Shown: in pieces, positions 25,172 through 33,355 of the stretch
Position numbering within the stretch: position 1 is the first letter of the stretch
Layout of the letters: each line of letters opens with the position of its first letter
Source of the DNA: Streptomyces sp. NBC_00490
GTDB taxonomy: Bacteria; Actinomycetota; Actinomycetes; Streptomycetales; Streptomycetaceae
DNA length: 64,000 nt
Direction: 5' to 3'
Assembly: GCF_036013645.1 (NCBI RefSeq)
Contig: NZ_CP107869.1
Coordinates: 1,488,001-1,552,000 of the forward strand
The notes under the pieces: model-generated
Databases searched by the model: none
What the model saw: only the letters and a program-made list of their open reading frames with translations
What the model was told of the DNA's origin: nothing
Position numbers and translations under genes: made by a program

Positions 25172-25357
25172 TCAGTCCCCCTCCGCCGGGACCACGACCA
25201 GAAACGCGTCCGACTTCAAGTCCATGACTACTGTCGCCGGTTCACCCTCCTCGCGGCGCTCGGCCGCGTACTCCTCCGCCGGCCACGATCCGCGCGGAGC
25301 CCCCGCAGGAAACCGCTCCAACACCTTCGCGCCCATAGCGGCAGCCACCTCCAGCAT
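25172..25357 (-). CDS. Small hypothetical protein (about 61 aa)
   Basis: The frame from the ATG at 25357 encodes LEVAAAMGAKVLERFPAGAP, an acidic-basic middle, and a hydrophobic beta-like end ATVVMDLKSDAFLVVVPAEG. An alternative ATG at 25336 has GGAGG ten bases upstream. I do not recognise the family. In favour of reality are third-position GC bias in most codons, a probable SD for the inner start, and a strong terminator-like hairpin downstream. Against it are its short length and lack of a conserved partner. It lies in the 530-bp space between the Met/His-rich gene and the MMPL exporter; the rest of that space shows nothing recognisable. Confidence 0.4.
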   Translation of the reverse strand: MLEVAAAMGAKVLERFPAGAPRGSWPAEEYAAERREEGEPATVVMDLKSDAFLVVVPAEGD

Positions 25358-25458
25358 CGGTCTTCGACTCTGAACGACGACTGAGCGTCGTAGCAATTCG
25401 CCTGCCCGTAACCGACGTGTCCATGCCCCACCGAACCGAACCCGTCTGACGGAGCCGG

Positions 25459-27531
25459 TCACTTGGAGGCAGGGAAGGCGCCTGACCCTGGCCACCACGC
25501 GACGGCCCCGAGATCGCGGGCCAGGGCGGGTACGAGCAGTGAGCGCACGACCAGGGTGTCGAGGAGCACCCCGAAGGCGACGATGAAGGCGATCTGCGCC
25601 AGGAACGCCAGCGGGATCACCCCGAGCGCGGCGAACGTGGCCGCGAGCACCACACCGGCCGAGGTGATCACGCCCCCGGTGCCGACCAGACCGCGCAGCA
25701 CCCCCTGGCGCACGCCGTGCCGCAGGGACTCCTCCCGCACCCGCGACATGAGGAAGATGTTGTAGTCGACGCCGAGGGCGACGAGGAACACGAAGCCGTA
25801 CAGCGGCACGGAGGGATCGGTGCCGCCGAAGCCGAACACGTGCGGGAAGACCAGGGCCGAAACGCCCAGCGTGGCCAGGTAGTTGAGCGCCACAGTGGCC
25901 ACCAGCAGGGCGGGCAGCAGCAGGGAGCGCAGCAGGACCGTCAGGATCACGAGGATGATCACGAGGACCACGGGGACGATGAGCGTGCGGTCCCTTTCGG
26001 CCGTCCGCAGGGTGTCGTACTGCTGGGCCGTGTAGCCGCCGACGAGGGCGTCCGCGCCGGGCACCGCGTGCAGGGCCGTGCGCAGCCGGGCCACGGTTTC
26101 CTTGGCGGCGTCGCTGTCGGCGGCGGACGCCAGCGTGACGTCGACGCGTACCCGGCCGCCGACGACCAGCGCGTCACCGCCGGGACGCCCGGACTCCGTG
26201 ACACCCGCCGCCGCGGCGACGCCCTCGGTGGAGAGAGCCGTCCGGACGACCCGGTCGAGGCGGTCGGCGTCGGCGATGACGACGGTGGGGTTGCTGGAGC
26301 CGCCGGGGAAGTGCCGGGCCAGCGTCTGCTGCGCGGTCACCGAGGGTGCCCCGTCCACGAAGGTCTCGGCGAGCGGGACGCCCCGGGAGCTGAGCGCGGG
26401 GGCGAAGGCGGCGCAGGCCAGCAGTCCCGCGAGGCTCACGGCCCATACCTTGCGGGGCGCGCGGTCGACCAGGGCGGCGACGCGCCGCCAGACACCCTGA
26501 CCGGCGGTCGTGGGGCGCGGGGCGGCCGGCCAGTACGCGGAGCGGCCCAGCAGGACGAGCACCGCGGGCAGGAAGGTCAGCGAACTGAGCACGGCGCAGC
26601 CGATGCCGATCGCGCCGACCGGCCCGAGCGCGCGGTTGTTGGTGAGGTCGCTGATCAGCAGGGCGAGCAGCCCGAGGGCGACGGTGGCGGCGCTGGCCAC
26701 GATCGCGCCCCACGATTGCCGCAGCGCGGCCCGCGCGGCCGCGAACCGGTCGGTGCGCTCGGCCAGTTCCTCCCGGTAGCGCGCCGTGAGCAGCAGGGCG
26801 TAGTCGGTGGCGGCGCCGATGACCAGGATGGACAGGATGCCCTGGACTTGGCCGTCGACCCTGACGATGTCGTGGTCGGCGAGCACGTAGACCACGGCGC
26901 AGGCGAGGCCGAGCGCGAAGACTGCCCCGAGGATGATCACGAGGGGCAGCAGCACGCTGCGGTAGACGAGCAGCAGGATGACGAGGACGGTGACCAGGGC
27001 GACGGCCAGGAGCAGTCCGTCGATACCGGCGAAGGCCTCGGACAGGTCCGCCTGGGTGGCGGCGGGGCCCGCGAGCCGGACGGTGCTGCCGGGGACGCGC
27101 TCGGCGGCGGCACGGACACGGTCGAGGGTGTCGGGCAGCCGGTCGCCGAGGCCGGGGCTGAGCCGTACGACGCCTTGCAGGGCCTCGCGGTCCTTGGAGA
27201 CGAGCGCGGGCGACACGTCCCCGACCACGCCCGGCAGGTCGCCGAGGGAGGCGAGCGCACGTCCGGCCGTGGCCCGGCGGTCCTGGATCCGCCCGCCCCG
27301 CTCATCGGTCCAGACGACGATCACCGGAAGCGACTCGTCCTGCCGGAAGGCCCGCTGGGCGGCGATGACCTCGGTCGATTCGGCGCTGCGCGGCAGGAAG
27401 GCGGCCTGGTCGTTGGTCGCGACCTCGCCGAGCCGTCCGGCGTAGGGGCCCAGGGCGCCGCCGATGCCGAGCCAGACGACGAGCAGAAGGAGCGGCACGA
27501 GGAATCGGCCTCGCCGCGGGGTGAGGGACAT
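25459..27531 (-). CDS. MMPL/RND family transporter
   Basis: A 690-aa inner-membrane protein with the 12-helix RND layout: one N-terminal helix (FLVPLLLLVVWLGIGGAL), an extracytoplasmic loop of about 140 residues, five helices, a second loop (about 360-510) and five more helices. Family motifs are GAATDYALLLTARYREELA in helix 4 and FLVALGVDYNIFLMSRVREE in the second half, carrying the Asp/Tyr pairs of the proton relay. MMPL proteins export lipids, siderophores or drugs using the proton gradient. CGGGAG precedes the ATG. The MarR gene upstream on the same strand, with an operator-like repeat between them, suggests an inducible efflux pump. Confidence 0.94.
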   Translation of the reverse strand: MSLTPRRGRFLVPLLLLVVWLGIGGALGPYAGRLGEVATNDQAAFLPRSAESTEVIAAQRAFRQDESLPVIVVWTDERGGRIQDRRATAGRALASLGDLPGVVGDVSPALVSKDREALQGVVRLSPGLGDRLPDTLDRVRAAAERVPGSTVRLAGPAATQADLSEAFAGIDGLLLAVALVTVLVILLLVYRSVLLPLVIILGAVFALGLACAVVYVLADHDIVRVDGQVQGILSILVIGAATDYALLLTARYREELAERTDRFAAARAALRQSWGAIVASAATVALGLLALLISDLTNNRALGPVGAIGIGCAVLSSLTFLPAVLVLLGRSAYWPAAPRPTTAGQGVWRRVAALVDRAPRKVWAVSLAGLLACAAFAPALSSRGVPLAETFVDGAPSVTAQQTLARHFPGGSSNPTVVIADADRLDRVVRTALSTEGVAAAAGVTESGRPGGDALVVGGRVRVDVTLASAADSDAAKETVARLRTALHAVPGADALVGGYTAQQYDTLRTAERDRTLIVPVVLVIILVILTVLLRSLLLPALLVATVALNYLATLGVSALVFPHVFGFGGTDPSVPLYGFVFLVALGVDYNIFLMSRVREESLRHGVRQGVLRGLVGTGGVITSAGVVLAATFAALGVIPLAFLAQIAFIVAFGVLLDTLVVRSLLVPALARDLGAVAWWPGSGAFPASK

Positions 27532-27573
27532 GGTTCTCCCGGTCGATGAACAGGTATCTCAACGATAAACAAT

Positions 27574-27586
27574 CTCAATCATTGAG
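27574..27586. promoter_or_regulatory. MarR operator-like inverted repeat before the MMPL gene
   Basis: CTCAA-TCA-TTGAG is a perfect 5-3-5 inverted repeat, and a further CTCAA half-site lies about 16 bp away (about 27558). It stands 43-55 bp before the MMPL ATG in an A/T-rich patch, directly downstream of the MarR gene. TTGA-type half sites are usual for MarR operators. Confidence 0.55.
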
Positions 27587-27648
27587 CTTTCTGTGGGCAG
27601 GGGGTCCCTGGATGCAGCTGACGCGAAGTTCTTCGGTCCTGAAGGACT

Positions 27649-28155
27649 TCAGGACCCGGAGGATCTGAGCGTCGACATCTCCTCGTTCATCGCCGCGAGG
27701 AAGCGGGCCGCCACGGCGAGTTCCTCCTCCGTGAAGCGCGCGCGAGCCTGCTCGGCGGCCCTGGCCAGAGGACGGAAGTAGGTGCGGGCCGCGACCCTGG
27801 CGTCGGAGGCGTAGTACAGGTGCACCACGCGCCGGTCGCTGCTCTCCCGGACACGGCGGATGTGGCCGGCGCCCTCCAGCCGGTCCAGACAGGCGGTGAC
27901 AGCCCCGGAGGTCAGCCCCAGGTGGGCGCGCAGCCGCCCCGGCGTCATCGGTCCGTCGGCGTCCAGGATCGCCGCCAGCGCCTGCACATCGGTGGCGTGC
28001 AGTCCGTGCTCCCCGGCGAACCCGTGGACCAGACGGTTGATCTCGCCGTTCATCCGCCGCAGCTGCACGGCGAGCGATTGAAGATCGGTCCCCGTGGGAA
28101 CCGTGGGAGGTCCGGCCGTCGTCGCGCGCTGGTCCGGGTCGTCTGCTGTGGCCAC
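27649..28155 (-). CDS. MarR family transcriptional regulator
   Basis: A 168-aa winged-helix regulator starting at a GTG (28155). The recognition domain DVQALAAILDADGPMTPGRL and LRAHLGLTSGAVTACLDRLE followed by RVRESSDRRVVHLYYASDAR is clear (about 55-115), flanked by dimerisation helices. The N-terminal 20 residues are low-complexity. It lies 117 bp before the MMPL exporter on the same strand, with an operator-like CTCAA/TTGAG repeat in the gap, so repression of the exporter is likely. It is divergent from the SDR-DUF2867 gene. Confidence 0.92.
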   Translation of the reverse strand: MATADDPDQRATTAGPPTVPTGTDLQSLAVQLRRMNGEINRLVHGFAGEHGLHATDVQALAAILDADGPMTPGRLRAHLGLTSGAVTACLDRLEGAGHIRRVRESSDRRVVHLYYASDARVAARTYFRPLARAAEQARARFTEEELAVAARFLAAMNEEMSTLRSSGS

Positions 28156-28246
28156 GCGAGCAGCCTATAGAAACGACCGCATCCGTTACGGCTCCGCCGG
28201 TGGAAGTGATCACAGGGGGGACGTCGACACGGAGGACCGAGGACAG

Positions 28247-29776
28247 ATGAACGCCGAGGACACCGGACCCGGGCTGCGCTGCCTGGTGACCGGCGCTACG
28301 GGATACATCGGAGGCCGGCTCGTCCCCGAGCTGCTGACCGAGGGGCACCGGGTGCGCTGCCTGGCCCGGTCCCCCGGCAAACTGCGCGACTATCCGTGGG
28401 CGGGCGAGACGGAGGTGGTGCGCGGAGACGTCCTGGACGGGGCCGCGGTCGCCGAGGCCATGCGCGGGATCGACGTCGCCTACTACCTGGTCCACGCGCT
28501 CGGCACGGGCGCCGGCTTCGAGGAGACCGACCGGCGCGCGGCCCGGATCTTCGGCGAGCAGGCCCGCGCCGCGGGCGTACGGCGGATCGTCTACCTGGGC
28601 GGACTCACCCCGAAGGGCGTGCCCGAGCGGGAGCTGTCGCCGCATCTGCGGTCGCGGGCCGAGGTGGGCCGCATCCTGATGGCCTCCGGGGTGCCCACCA
28701 CCGTCCTGCGGGCGGCGGTCGTCATCGGCTCGGGCTCCGCGTCCTTCGAGATGCTGCGCTATCTGACCGAGCGGCTGCCGGTGATGGTGACGCCGAGCTG
28801 GGTGCGCACCCGGATCCAGCCCGTGGCCGTGCGGGACGTGCTGCGCGCTCTCGTCGGGAGCGCGCGTATGCCGGCCGAGGTCAACCGCGCGTTCGACATC
28901 GGCGGGCCGGACGTCCTCACGTACCGGGAGATGATGACCGGGTACGCGGCCGTCGCGGAGCTTCCGCGGCGGATCATCCTCCCCGTGCCCGTGCTCACCC
29001 CCGGCCTGTCCAGTCACTGGGTCGGACTGGTGACGCCCGTGCCGGCCGCCATCGCGCGACCGCTCGCCGAGTCCCTGCGTCACGAGGTCGTCTGCCACGA
29101 GCACGACATCGCCCGGTACGTGCCCGATCCACCCGGTCATCCCCTCGGCTTCGACGAGGCGGTGCGGCTGGCCCTCCAGCGGGTCCGCGACGCTCAGGTG
29201 GTGACGCGCTGGTCCTCGGCGTCGTTCCCCGGCGCCCCCAGCGACCCGCTGCCCACCGACCCCGACTGGGCCGGCGGCAGCCTCTACACGGATGTGCGGG
29301 AGCTGCCCGTGGACGCCTCGCGCGCGGACCTGTGGCGGGTCATCGAGGGGATCGGCGGGGACAACGGCTGGTACTCCTTCCCGCTGGCCTGGGCTGTGCG
29401 CGGCCGCTTGGACCGGCTGGTGGGCGGCGTCGGTCTGCGCCGGGGACGCCGTGACGCGGCACGGCTGCGGGTCGGCGACTCCCTGGACTTCTGGCGGGTG
29501 GAGGAGATCGAGCCCGGGCGTCTGCTGCGGCTGCGGGCCGAGATGCGGCTGCCCGGCCTCGCCTGGCTGGAGATGTGCGCGGAGACCGACGACGACGGCC
29601 GCACCCGCTACCGCCAGCGGGCGCTGTTCCATCCGCGCGGTCTGCTCGGACACGCGTACTGGTGGAGCGTCTCGCCCTTCCACGCAGCGGTGTTCGGCGG
29701 GATGGCCCGCAACATCGCACGGACCGCGGCCCGCACCCCGGCCGCCGCCGCGCACCGCCCCACCCCCACCGGCTGA
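28247..29776 (+). CDS. SDR/NAD(P)-binding epimerase-like protein with C-terminal DUF2867
   Basis: A 509-aa two-part protein. Residues 10-300 form an atypical SDR Rossmann domain (CLVTGATGYIGGRLVPELLTEG, the VVRGDVLDGAAVAEAMRGID strand, YYLVHALGTG, RIVYLGGLTPKG). Residues about 340-500 match DUF2867 (SLYTDVRELPVDASRADLWR, IEGIGGDNGWYSFPLAWAVR, GDSLDFWRVEEIEPGRLLRL, RQRALFHPRGLLGHAYWW). The start at 28247 follows GAGGACAG. Such proteins are often encoded with photolyases, as here (49 bp upstream of phr), and may work on quinone or pigment substrates, but the reaction is unknown. It belongs to the putative light-response island. Confidence 0.9.
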   Translation: MNAEDTGPGLRCLVTGATGYIGGRLVPELLTEGHRVRCLARSPGKLRDYPWAGETEVVRGDVLDGAAVAEAMRGIDVAYYLVHALGTGAGFEETDRRAARIFGEQARAAGVRRIVYLGGLTPKGVPERELSPHLRSRAEVGRILMASGVPTTVLRAAVVIGSGSASFEMLRYLTERLPVMVTPSWVRTRIQPVAVRDVLRALVGSARMPAEVNRAFDIGGPDVLTYREMMTGYAAVAELPRRIILPVPVLTPGLSSHWVGLVTPVPAAIARPLAESLRHEVVCHEHDIARYVPDPPGHPLGFDEAVRLALQRVRDAQVVTRWSSASFPGAPSDPLPTDPDWAGGSLYTDVRELPVDASRADLWRVIEGIGGDNGWYSFPLAWAVRGRLDRLVGGVGLRRGRRDAARLRVGDSLDFWRVEEIEPGRLLRLRAEMRLPGLAWLEMCAETDDDGRTRYRQRALFHPRGLLGHAYWWSVSPFHAAVFGGMARNIARTAARTPAAAAHRPTPTG

Positions 29777-29825
29777 CCGCCCCGCACCGCACCGACCCTC
29801 ACCCCTCCCTCCCGGAGCTCGCACC

Positions 29826-31199
29826 ATGACCGTCTCGATCGTCCTGTTCACCGCCGACCTGCGCCTCCACGACCATCCGCCGCTGCGGGCCGCACACGAG
29901 GCCGCTCAGGTGATCCCCCTGTTCGTGCGCGACCGGGGGGTGACCGGCGCCGGGTTCACCGCGCCGAACCGGCTGGCCTTCCTCGCCGACTGTCTGCGCG
30001 ACCTCGACGCGGGGTTGCGCCGACGGGGCGGCCGCCTGGTGATCCGCTCCGGTGACGTCGTCGAGGAGGTGTGCAAGGTGGCCACCGAGACGGACGCCGA
30101 CGAGGTGCACATGGCGGCCGATGTCAGCGCCTACGCGCACCGCCGCGAACAGCGGCTCAGACGCGCGCTGGAGGCGGAGGGCCGACGGCTCCACGTCCAC
30201 GAGACGGTCACCTCGGCGGTCCCGCCGGGCGCGGTGGCACCGGCCTCCTCGGACCACTTCGCCGTGTTCACCCCGTACTTCCGGCACTGGAGCGGCGTTC
30301 GGCTGCGCGAACCCGTCACGGCCCCGCGCGCGCTACGGGTCCCGGACGGCATCGGCTCGGAGCGACTGCCCGACCGCGGCGGACTGCCGGGCCTCTCGGA
30401 GGGGCTGGCGACCGGCGGGGAGGAGGAGGCCCGGTCCCGTATGACGTCCTGGCTGCGCACCGGCATCGCCTCGTACGAGGACCGTCACGACGACCTGGCC
30501 GGCGATGCCACCTCACGCTTCTCGCCGCATCTGCACTTCGGCACCCTGTCCCCGGTCGAACTGGTCCACCGGGCGCGCAAGGCGGGCGGACCGGGCGCCG
30601 AGGCCTTCGTACGACAGCTCGCCTGGCGGGACTTCCACCGGCAGGTCCTCGCGGCGCGCCCGGCCGCCGCCACCGCCGACTACCGCACGAAGCACGACCG
30701 TTGGCGGTCCGAGGAGTCGGCACGCGAGGACATCGAGGCCTGGCGGAACGGACGCACCGGCTTCCCGGTCGTCGACGCGGCGATGCGCCAGCTGCGGCAC
30801 GAGGGCTGGATGCACAACCGCGGCCGGCTGCTCACCGCGAGCTTCCTCACCAAGACGCTGTACGTCGACTGGCGCGTCGGCGCCCGGCACTTCCTGGAGC
30901 TCCTGGTCGACGGTGACGTGGCGAACAACCAGCTCAACTGGCAGTGGATGGCGGGCACCGGCACCGACTCCCGGCCCAACCGGGTGCTCAACCCGGTCAC
31001 CCAGGCCAAGAGGTACGACCCGGACGGCGCGTACATCCGGCGCTGGGTGCCCGAACTGGCGGGCCTGGACGCCCGCTCGGTGCACGAGCCGTGGAAGCTG
31101 CGCGGCCTGGACCGGGCGGCGATCGACGACTATCCGGACCCGGTGGTCGAACTGTCCGACGGCCTGGCCCGGTTCAAGCGGGCCCGCGGACTGGACTGA
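29826..31199 (+). CDS. phr: Deoxyribodipyrimidine (CPD) photolyase
   Basis: A 457-aa class I photolyase that repairs cyclobutane pyrimidine dimers with blue light and FADH-. The N-terminal antenna domain begins VSIVLFTADLRLHDHPPLRA. The FAD domain shows TSRFSPHLHFGTLSP (about 235-250), FVRQLAWRDFHRQVL, WMHNRGRLLTASFLTKTLYV, WRVGARHFLELLVDGDVANN, QLNWQWMAGTGTDSRPN and RVLNPVTQAKRYDPDGAYIR. The length is normal. It lies 49 bp after the SDR-DUF2867 gene, so the two are probably co-transcribed. It is convergent with the LitR-type light regulator. Confidence 0.97.
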   Translation: MTVSIVLFTADLRLHDHPPLRAAHEAAQVIPLFVRDRGVTGAGFTAPNRLAFLADCLRDLDAGLRRRGGRLVIRSGDVVEEVCKVATETDADEVHMAADVSAYAHRREQRLRRALEAEGRRLHVHETVTSAVPPGAVAPASSDHFAVFTPYFRHWSGVRLREPVTAPRALRVPDGIGSERLPDRGGLPGLSEGLATGGEEEARSRMTSWLRTGIASYEDRHDDLAGDATSRFSPHLHFGTLSPVELVHRARKAGGPGAEAFVRQLAWRDFHRQVLAARPAAATADYRTKHDRWRSEESAREDIEAWRNGRTGFPVVDAAMRQLRHEGWMHNRGRLLTASFLTKTLYVDWRVGARHFLELLVDGDVANNQLNWQWMAGTGTDSRPNRVLNPVTQAKRYDPDGAYIRRWVPELAGLDARSVHEPWKLRGLDRAAIDDYPDPVVELSDGLARFKRARGLD

Positions 31200-31204
31200 G
31201 GCGA

Positions 31205-31224
31205 GCCCGCACCGCCCTGTGGGC
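31205..31224. terminator. Short hairpin between phr and litR
   Basis: GCCCGCA (31205-31211) and TGTGGGC (31218-31224) pair with one G-U wobble around a six-base loop. It lies in the 26-bp convergent gap and could terminate both transcripts. Confidence 0.4.
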
Positions 31225-31225
31225 G

Positions 31226-32251
31226 TCAGTGCCGTTCGCCGGTGCCCGCGGTCGCGATCGCTCCGGACAGGACCGCGACCGCGTCCCGCAGGGTCGGTGG
31301 CCGCGGCAGTTCCCGCGCCGCCGGTCCTGACCAGCCGGGTCCGCCCACCACGACCAAGGGCCGGCGCCGGGCGCCCTTGACCCCCCATGAGGTGTCGGCG
31401 ACATGCCGGGCCAGGGGCAGGCTGGCGGTGGAGCGTGCCTGCGCCCAGAGGAACACCGCCACGGGACCCAGGCGCTGTACCGCGGTGGTGAGTGCCTCTC
31501 CCGGCACTGCCGCACCGAACATCCTGGTGGGCAGGCCGAGTTCACACAGCGCGGCGTTGAGCGCCTCGATCGCCAGGGTGTGCTGTTCACCGGGCACACA
31601 GGCCAGGACGACCGGCCCGGCGGCGGAGGCCGTGCCCTGCGGTGCGGCGGGTGTGTACCGGCGCAGCGCGGTCGACACATGCCAGGACAGCAGATGCTCG
31701 ACCTCCACGTAACGGTCGCCGGAGGACGCCCACTTGCGCCCCACCGCGTGCAGCGTGGGCACCATCACCTCCTGCCAGGCGCCGGTGATGCCGTACTGCT
31801 CCACGGCGGCCTCGAGCTGTCGCTCGACAGCGGGGGCGTCGAGCCGCACGGCGGCTCGCGCGAGCCCCCGGCACTCCTGGCGTACATCGCCGAGCGGCAG
31901 TGTGCCCGCCGCCCGCGAACGCGGACGGGGCTGTTCGGGGACGTCGACGACGGACGGTGGGGAGCCCGTCGCCCGCCGGGCGAGGCGGGCGGCCTCGGCC
32001 GGCGGCACCCCTGACGAGGTCAGCCGGCACATCCTCTCCAGCACCTCGACGTCCGCGGGACTCCAGCGACGGTGACGTCCGTCGGCGCGCACGGCGGGCC
32101 CGATGCCGTACCGGCGGTCCCAGGAACGCAGCGTGGTGGGCGAGACCCCCAGACGCCGGGCCAGCGCACCGGTCGTCAGGGGCACGTCGGCGGTCTCCGC
32201 GGGCGGTCCCGGTAGGACCTGGGGTCCTGGTTCGACCGGCGGCTCAGTCAT
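31226..32251 (-). CDS. litR: LitR/CarH-type MerR regulator with cobalamin-binding domain
   Basis: A 341-aa regulator. The MerR winged helix (about 27-95) reads LTTGALARRLGVSPTTLRSW, DRRYGIGPAVRADGRHRRWS, PADVEVLERMCRL. The helical cap and B12-binding domain follow, with WASSGDRYVEVEHLLSWH, the lower-ligand motif CVPGEQHTLAIEALNAAL and the Rossmann end VVVGGPGW. This is the CarH/LitR architecture, which senses light through adenosylcobalamin. Two departures are seen: the cap motif is W-x10-EH rather than W-x9-EH, and the ligand motif is E-x-H-x-x-A rather than -G. The ATG at 32251 has no SD; TATAGT ends six bases upstream, so the mRNA is probably leaderless. It diverges from an ECF sigma gene, as LitR does from LitS in S. 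coelicolor. Confidence 0.8.
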   Translation of the reverse strand: MTEPPVEPGPQVLPGPPAETADVPLTTGALARRLGVSPTTLRSWDRRYGIGPAVRADGRHRRWSPADVEVLERMCRLTSSGVPPAEAARLARRATGSPPSVVDVPEQPRPRSRAAGTLPLGDVRQECRGLARAAVRLDAPAVERQLEAAVEQYGITGAWQEVMVPTLHAVGRKWASSGDRYVEVEHLLSWHVSTALRRYTPAAPQGTASAAGPVVLACVPGEQHTLAIEALNAALCELGLPTRMFGAAVPGEALTTAVQRLGPVAVFLWAQARSTASLPLARHVADTSWGVKGARRRPLVVVGGPGWSGPAARELPRPPTLRDAVAVLSGAIATAGTGERH

Positions 32252-32257
32252 GGGGCG

Positions 32258-32263
32258 ACTATA
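32258..32263 (-). promoter_or_regulatory. -10 element of litR (leaderless transcript)
   Basis: TATAGT on the minus strand ends six bases before the litR ATG, which places the transcription start at or next to the initiator codon. No Shine-Dalgarno sequence exists. The 19-bp repeated element abuts it upstream. Confidence 0.6.
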
Positions 32264-32282
32264 CGACGCAGAACCGATGCAA
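32264..32282. repeat. 19-bp element, copy 1, between litR and ECF sigma
   Basis: CGACGCAGAACCGATGCAA lies directly against the litR -10 box, in the -35/-10 spacer region where MerR-type regulators bind. A second copy with 16 of 19 identical bases lies at 33013-33031, on the other side of the sigma gene, in the same orientation. It is a candidate LitR operator or ECF-sigma element. Confidence 0.55.
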
Positions 32283-32363
32283 GTTGATGACCTTGCTCGA
32301 CCGCTTCCACGATGGCTGACAGGACGCGTCCGGAAGACGCCCGACGAGTGAGGAGCGGTCGGC

Positions 32364-32981
32364 ATGAGCCAGCAGCGGAACGCCACACTCCCGTCCTCCA
32401 CCGCACCCCGGTGGGCCCCGGTGGAGGAGTCGTACGCCGACGAGGAACTCGCCCGCGGTCTGGTCGCCGGCGACGAGGCATGCCTGGAAGCGGCCTATCG
32501 CCGGTGGTCGACGCTGGTGCACACACTCGCCTGGCGTTCCCTGGGGGACCCCAGGGAGGCCGAGGACGTGACCCAGCAGGTGTTCCTCGGGGTGTGGCGG
32601 GGCCGCGGCGGATTCCGTCCCGAGCGGGGCGCGTTCGGCGGCTGGATCATCGGCATCACCAGGCGGAAGATCGCCGACGCGCTCACCGCCCGGACCCGCC
32701 GCACCGACCTCCTCGCCGCCGTCGGCGCCACCCTGCCGCTGCCGCTCACGGATCCTTCCGTACGGCAGACCGAGTCGGTGCTGGACCGGGTCGTCGTCCG
32801 CCAGGAGCTGGCGAAGCTGCCCTCGGCCCAGCAGAAGGTCCTGAAGCTGACCTTCTACGAGGACCTGACCCAGGCGCAGATCGCGGAGTGCACCGGCTGG
32901 CCGCTGGGCACGGTCAAGAGCCACGCGCGGCGCGGACTCCACCTGCTGCACCGCCGCCTGCGTGACGAGGCGTTCGGCTAG
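32364..32981 (+). CDS. ECF RNA polymerase sigma factor (LitS-like position)
   Basis: A 205-aa ECF sigma factor. Region 2 (about 27-105) contains DEACLEAAYRRWSTLVHTLA, DPREAEDVTQQVFLGVWRGR and FGGWIIGITRRKIADALTAR. Region 4 (about 145-200) contains LAKLPSAQQKVLKLTFYEDL, TQAQIAECTGWPLGTVKSHA and RRGLHLLHRRL. AGGAG precedes the ATG. It is divergent from the LitR-type regulator with a 112-bp shared control region, the same arrangement as litR-litS in S. coelicolor, where light induces the sigma factor. No anti-sigma gene is adjacent. Likely targets would be the photolyase operon and the SPW gene, but this is inferred. Confidence 0.88.
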   Translation: MSQQRNATLPSSTAPRWAPVEESYADEELARGLVAGDEACLEAAYRRWSTLVHTLAWRSLGDPREAEDVTQQVFLGVWRGRGGFRPERGAFGGWIIGITRRKIADALTARTRRTDLLAAVGATLPLPLTDPSVRQTESVLDRVVVRQELAKLPSAQQKVLKLTFYEDLTQAQIAECTGWPLGTVKSHARRGLHLLHRRLRDEAFG

Positions 32982-33012
32982 GTACCTCCGCGGCCTGAGC
33001 CGCACGCTCTTT

Positions 33013-33031
33013 CGACGCAGAAACGTTGCAT
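33013..33031. repeat. 19-bp element, copy 2, downstream of ECF sigma
   Basis: CGACGCAGAAACGTTGCAT matches the element beside litR at 16 of 19 positions. It lies 32 bp after the sigma stop, in a 374-bp non-coding stretch. It is followed by an ATG-initiated but unconvincing frame (33034) and a strong hairpin (33171-33202) before the SPW gene. It may control a short untranslated RNA or the SPW gene. Confidence 0.5.
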
Positions 33032-33170
33032 GCATGAAGCACACGGCAGTCGACATCTCGGGACCCCGACCCTGCATCCGTCGCCGGGACCGCTCCAGAA
33101 GAAGGGACGCGTCGAGGAATCGGCCGACCGGGTCGCACCGGCCGGACCGTCCCCCTCCGGTTCCTCGACA

Positions 33171-33202
33171 GCCTCCGGGGAGAGTCGGTGCTCCCCGGAG
33201 GC
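33171..33202 (+). terminator. Perfect 12-bp hairpin after the ECF sigma gene
   Basis: GCCTCCGGGGAG and its complement enclose an 8-nt loop at 33171-33202, 190 bp after the sigma stop and 150 bp before the SPW gene. It looks like the terminator of the sigma transcript or of a short RNA starting near the 19-bp element. The remainder of 32982-33355 shows no convincing gene. Confidence 0.6.
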
Positions 33203-33355
33203 CACCACCTCTTAGCTCGGACATCTCCTGACATCTCACGCCGTACCGGCTGACCTCTACACATAAGGGCGAAATAAGCGCATGATGTATCTGCGCGGCG
33301 CTTACCGCACACCGCACAAGACGCGGTTCGGCCTGTGAGTCAAAGGAGACGAGTC

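Noticed and set aside
33034..33231. Small frame after the second 19-bp element (KHTAVDISGP...)
   Set aside because: Arg/Pro-rich, runs through the hairpin at 33171-33202 and lacks an SD; treated as non-coding.
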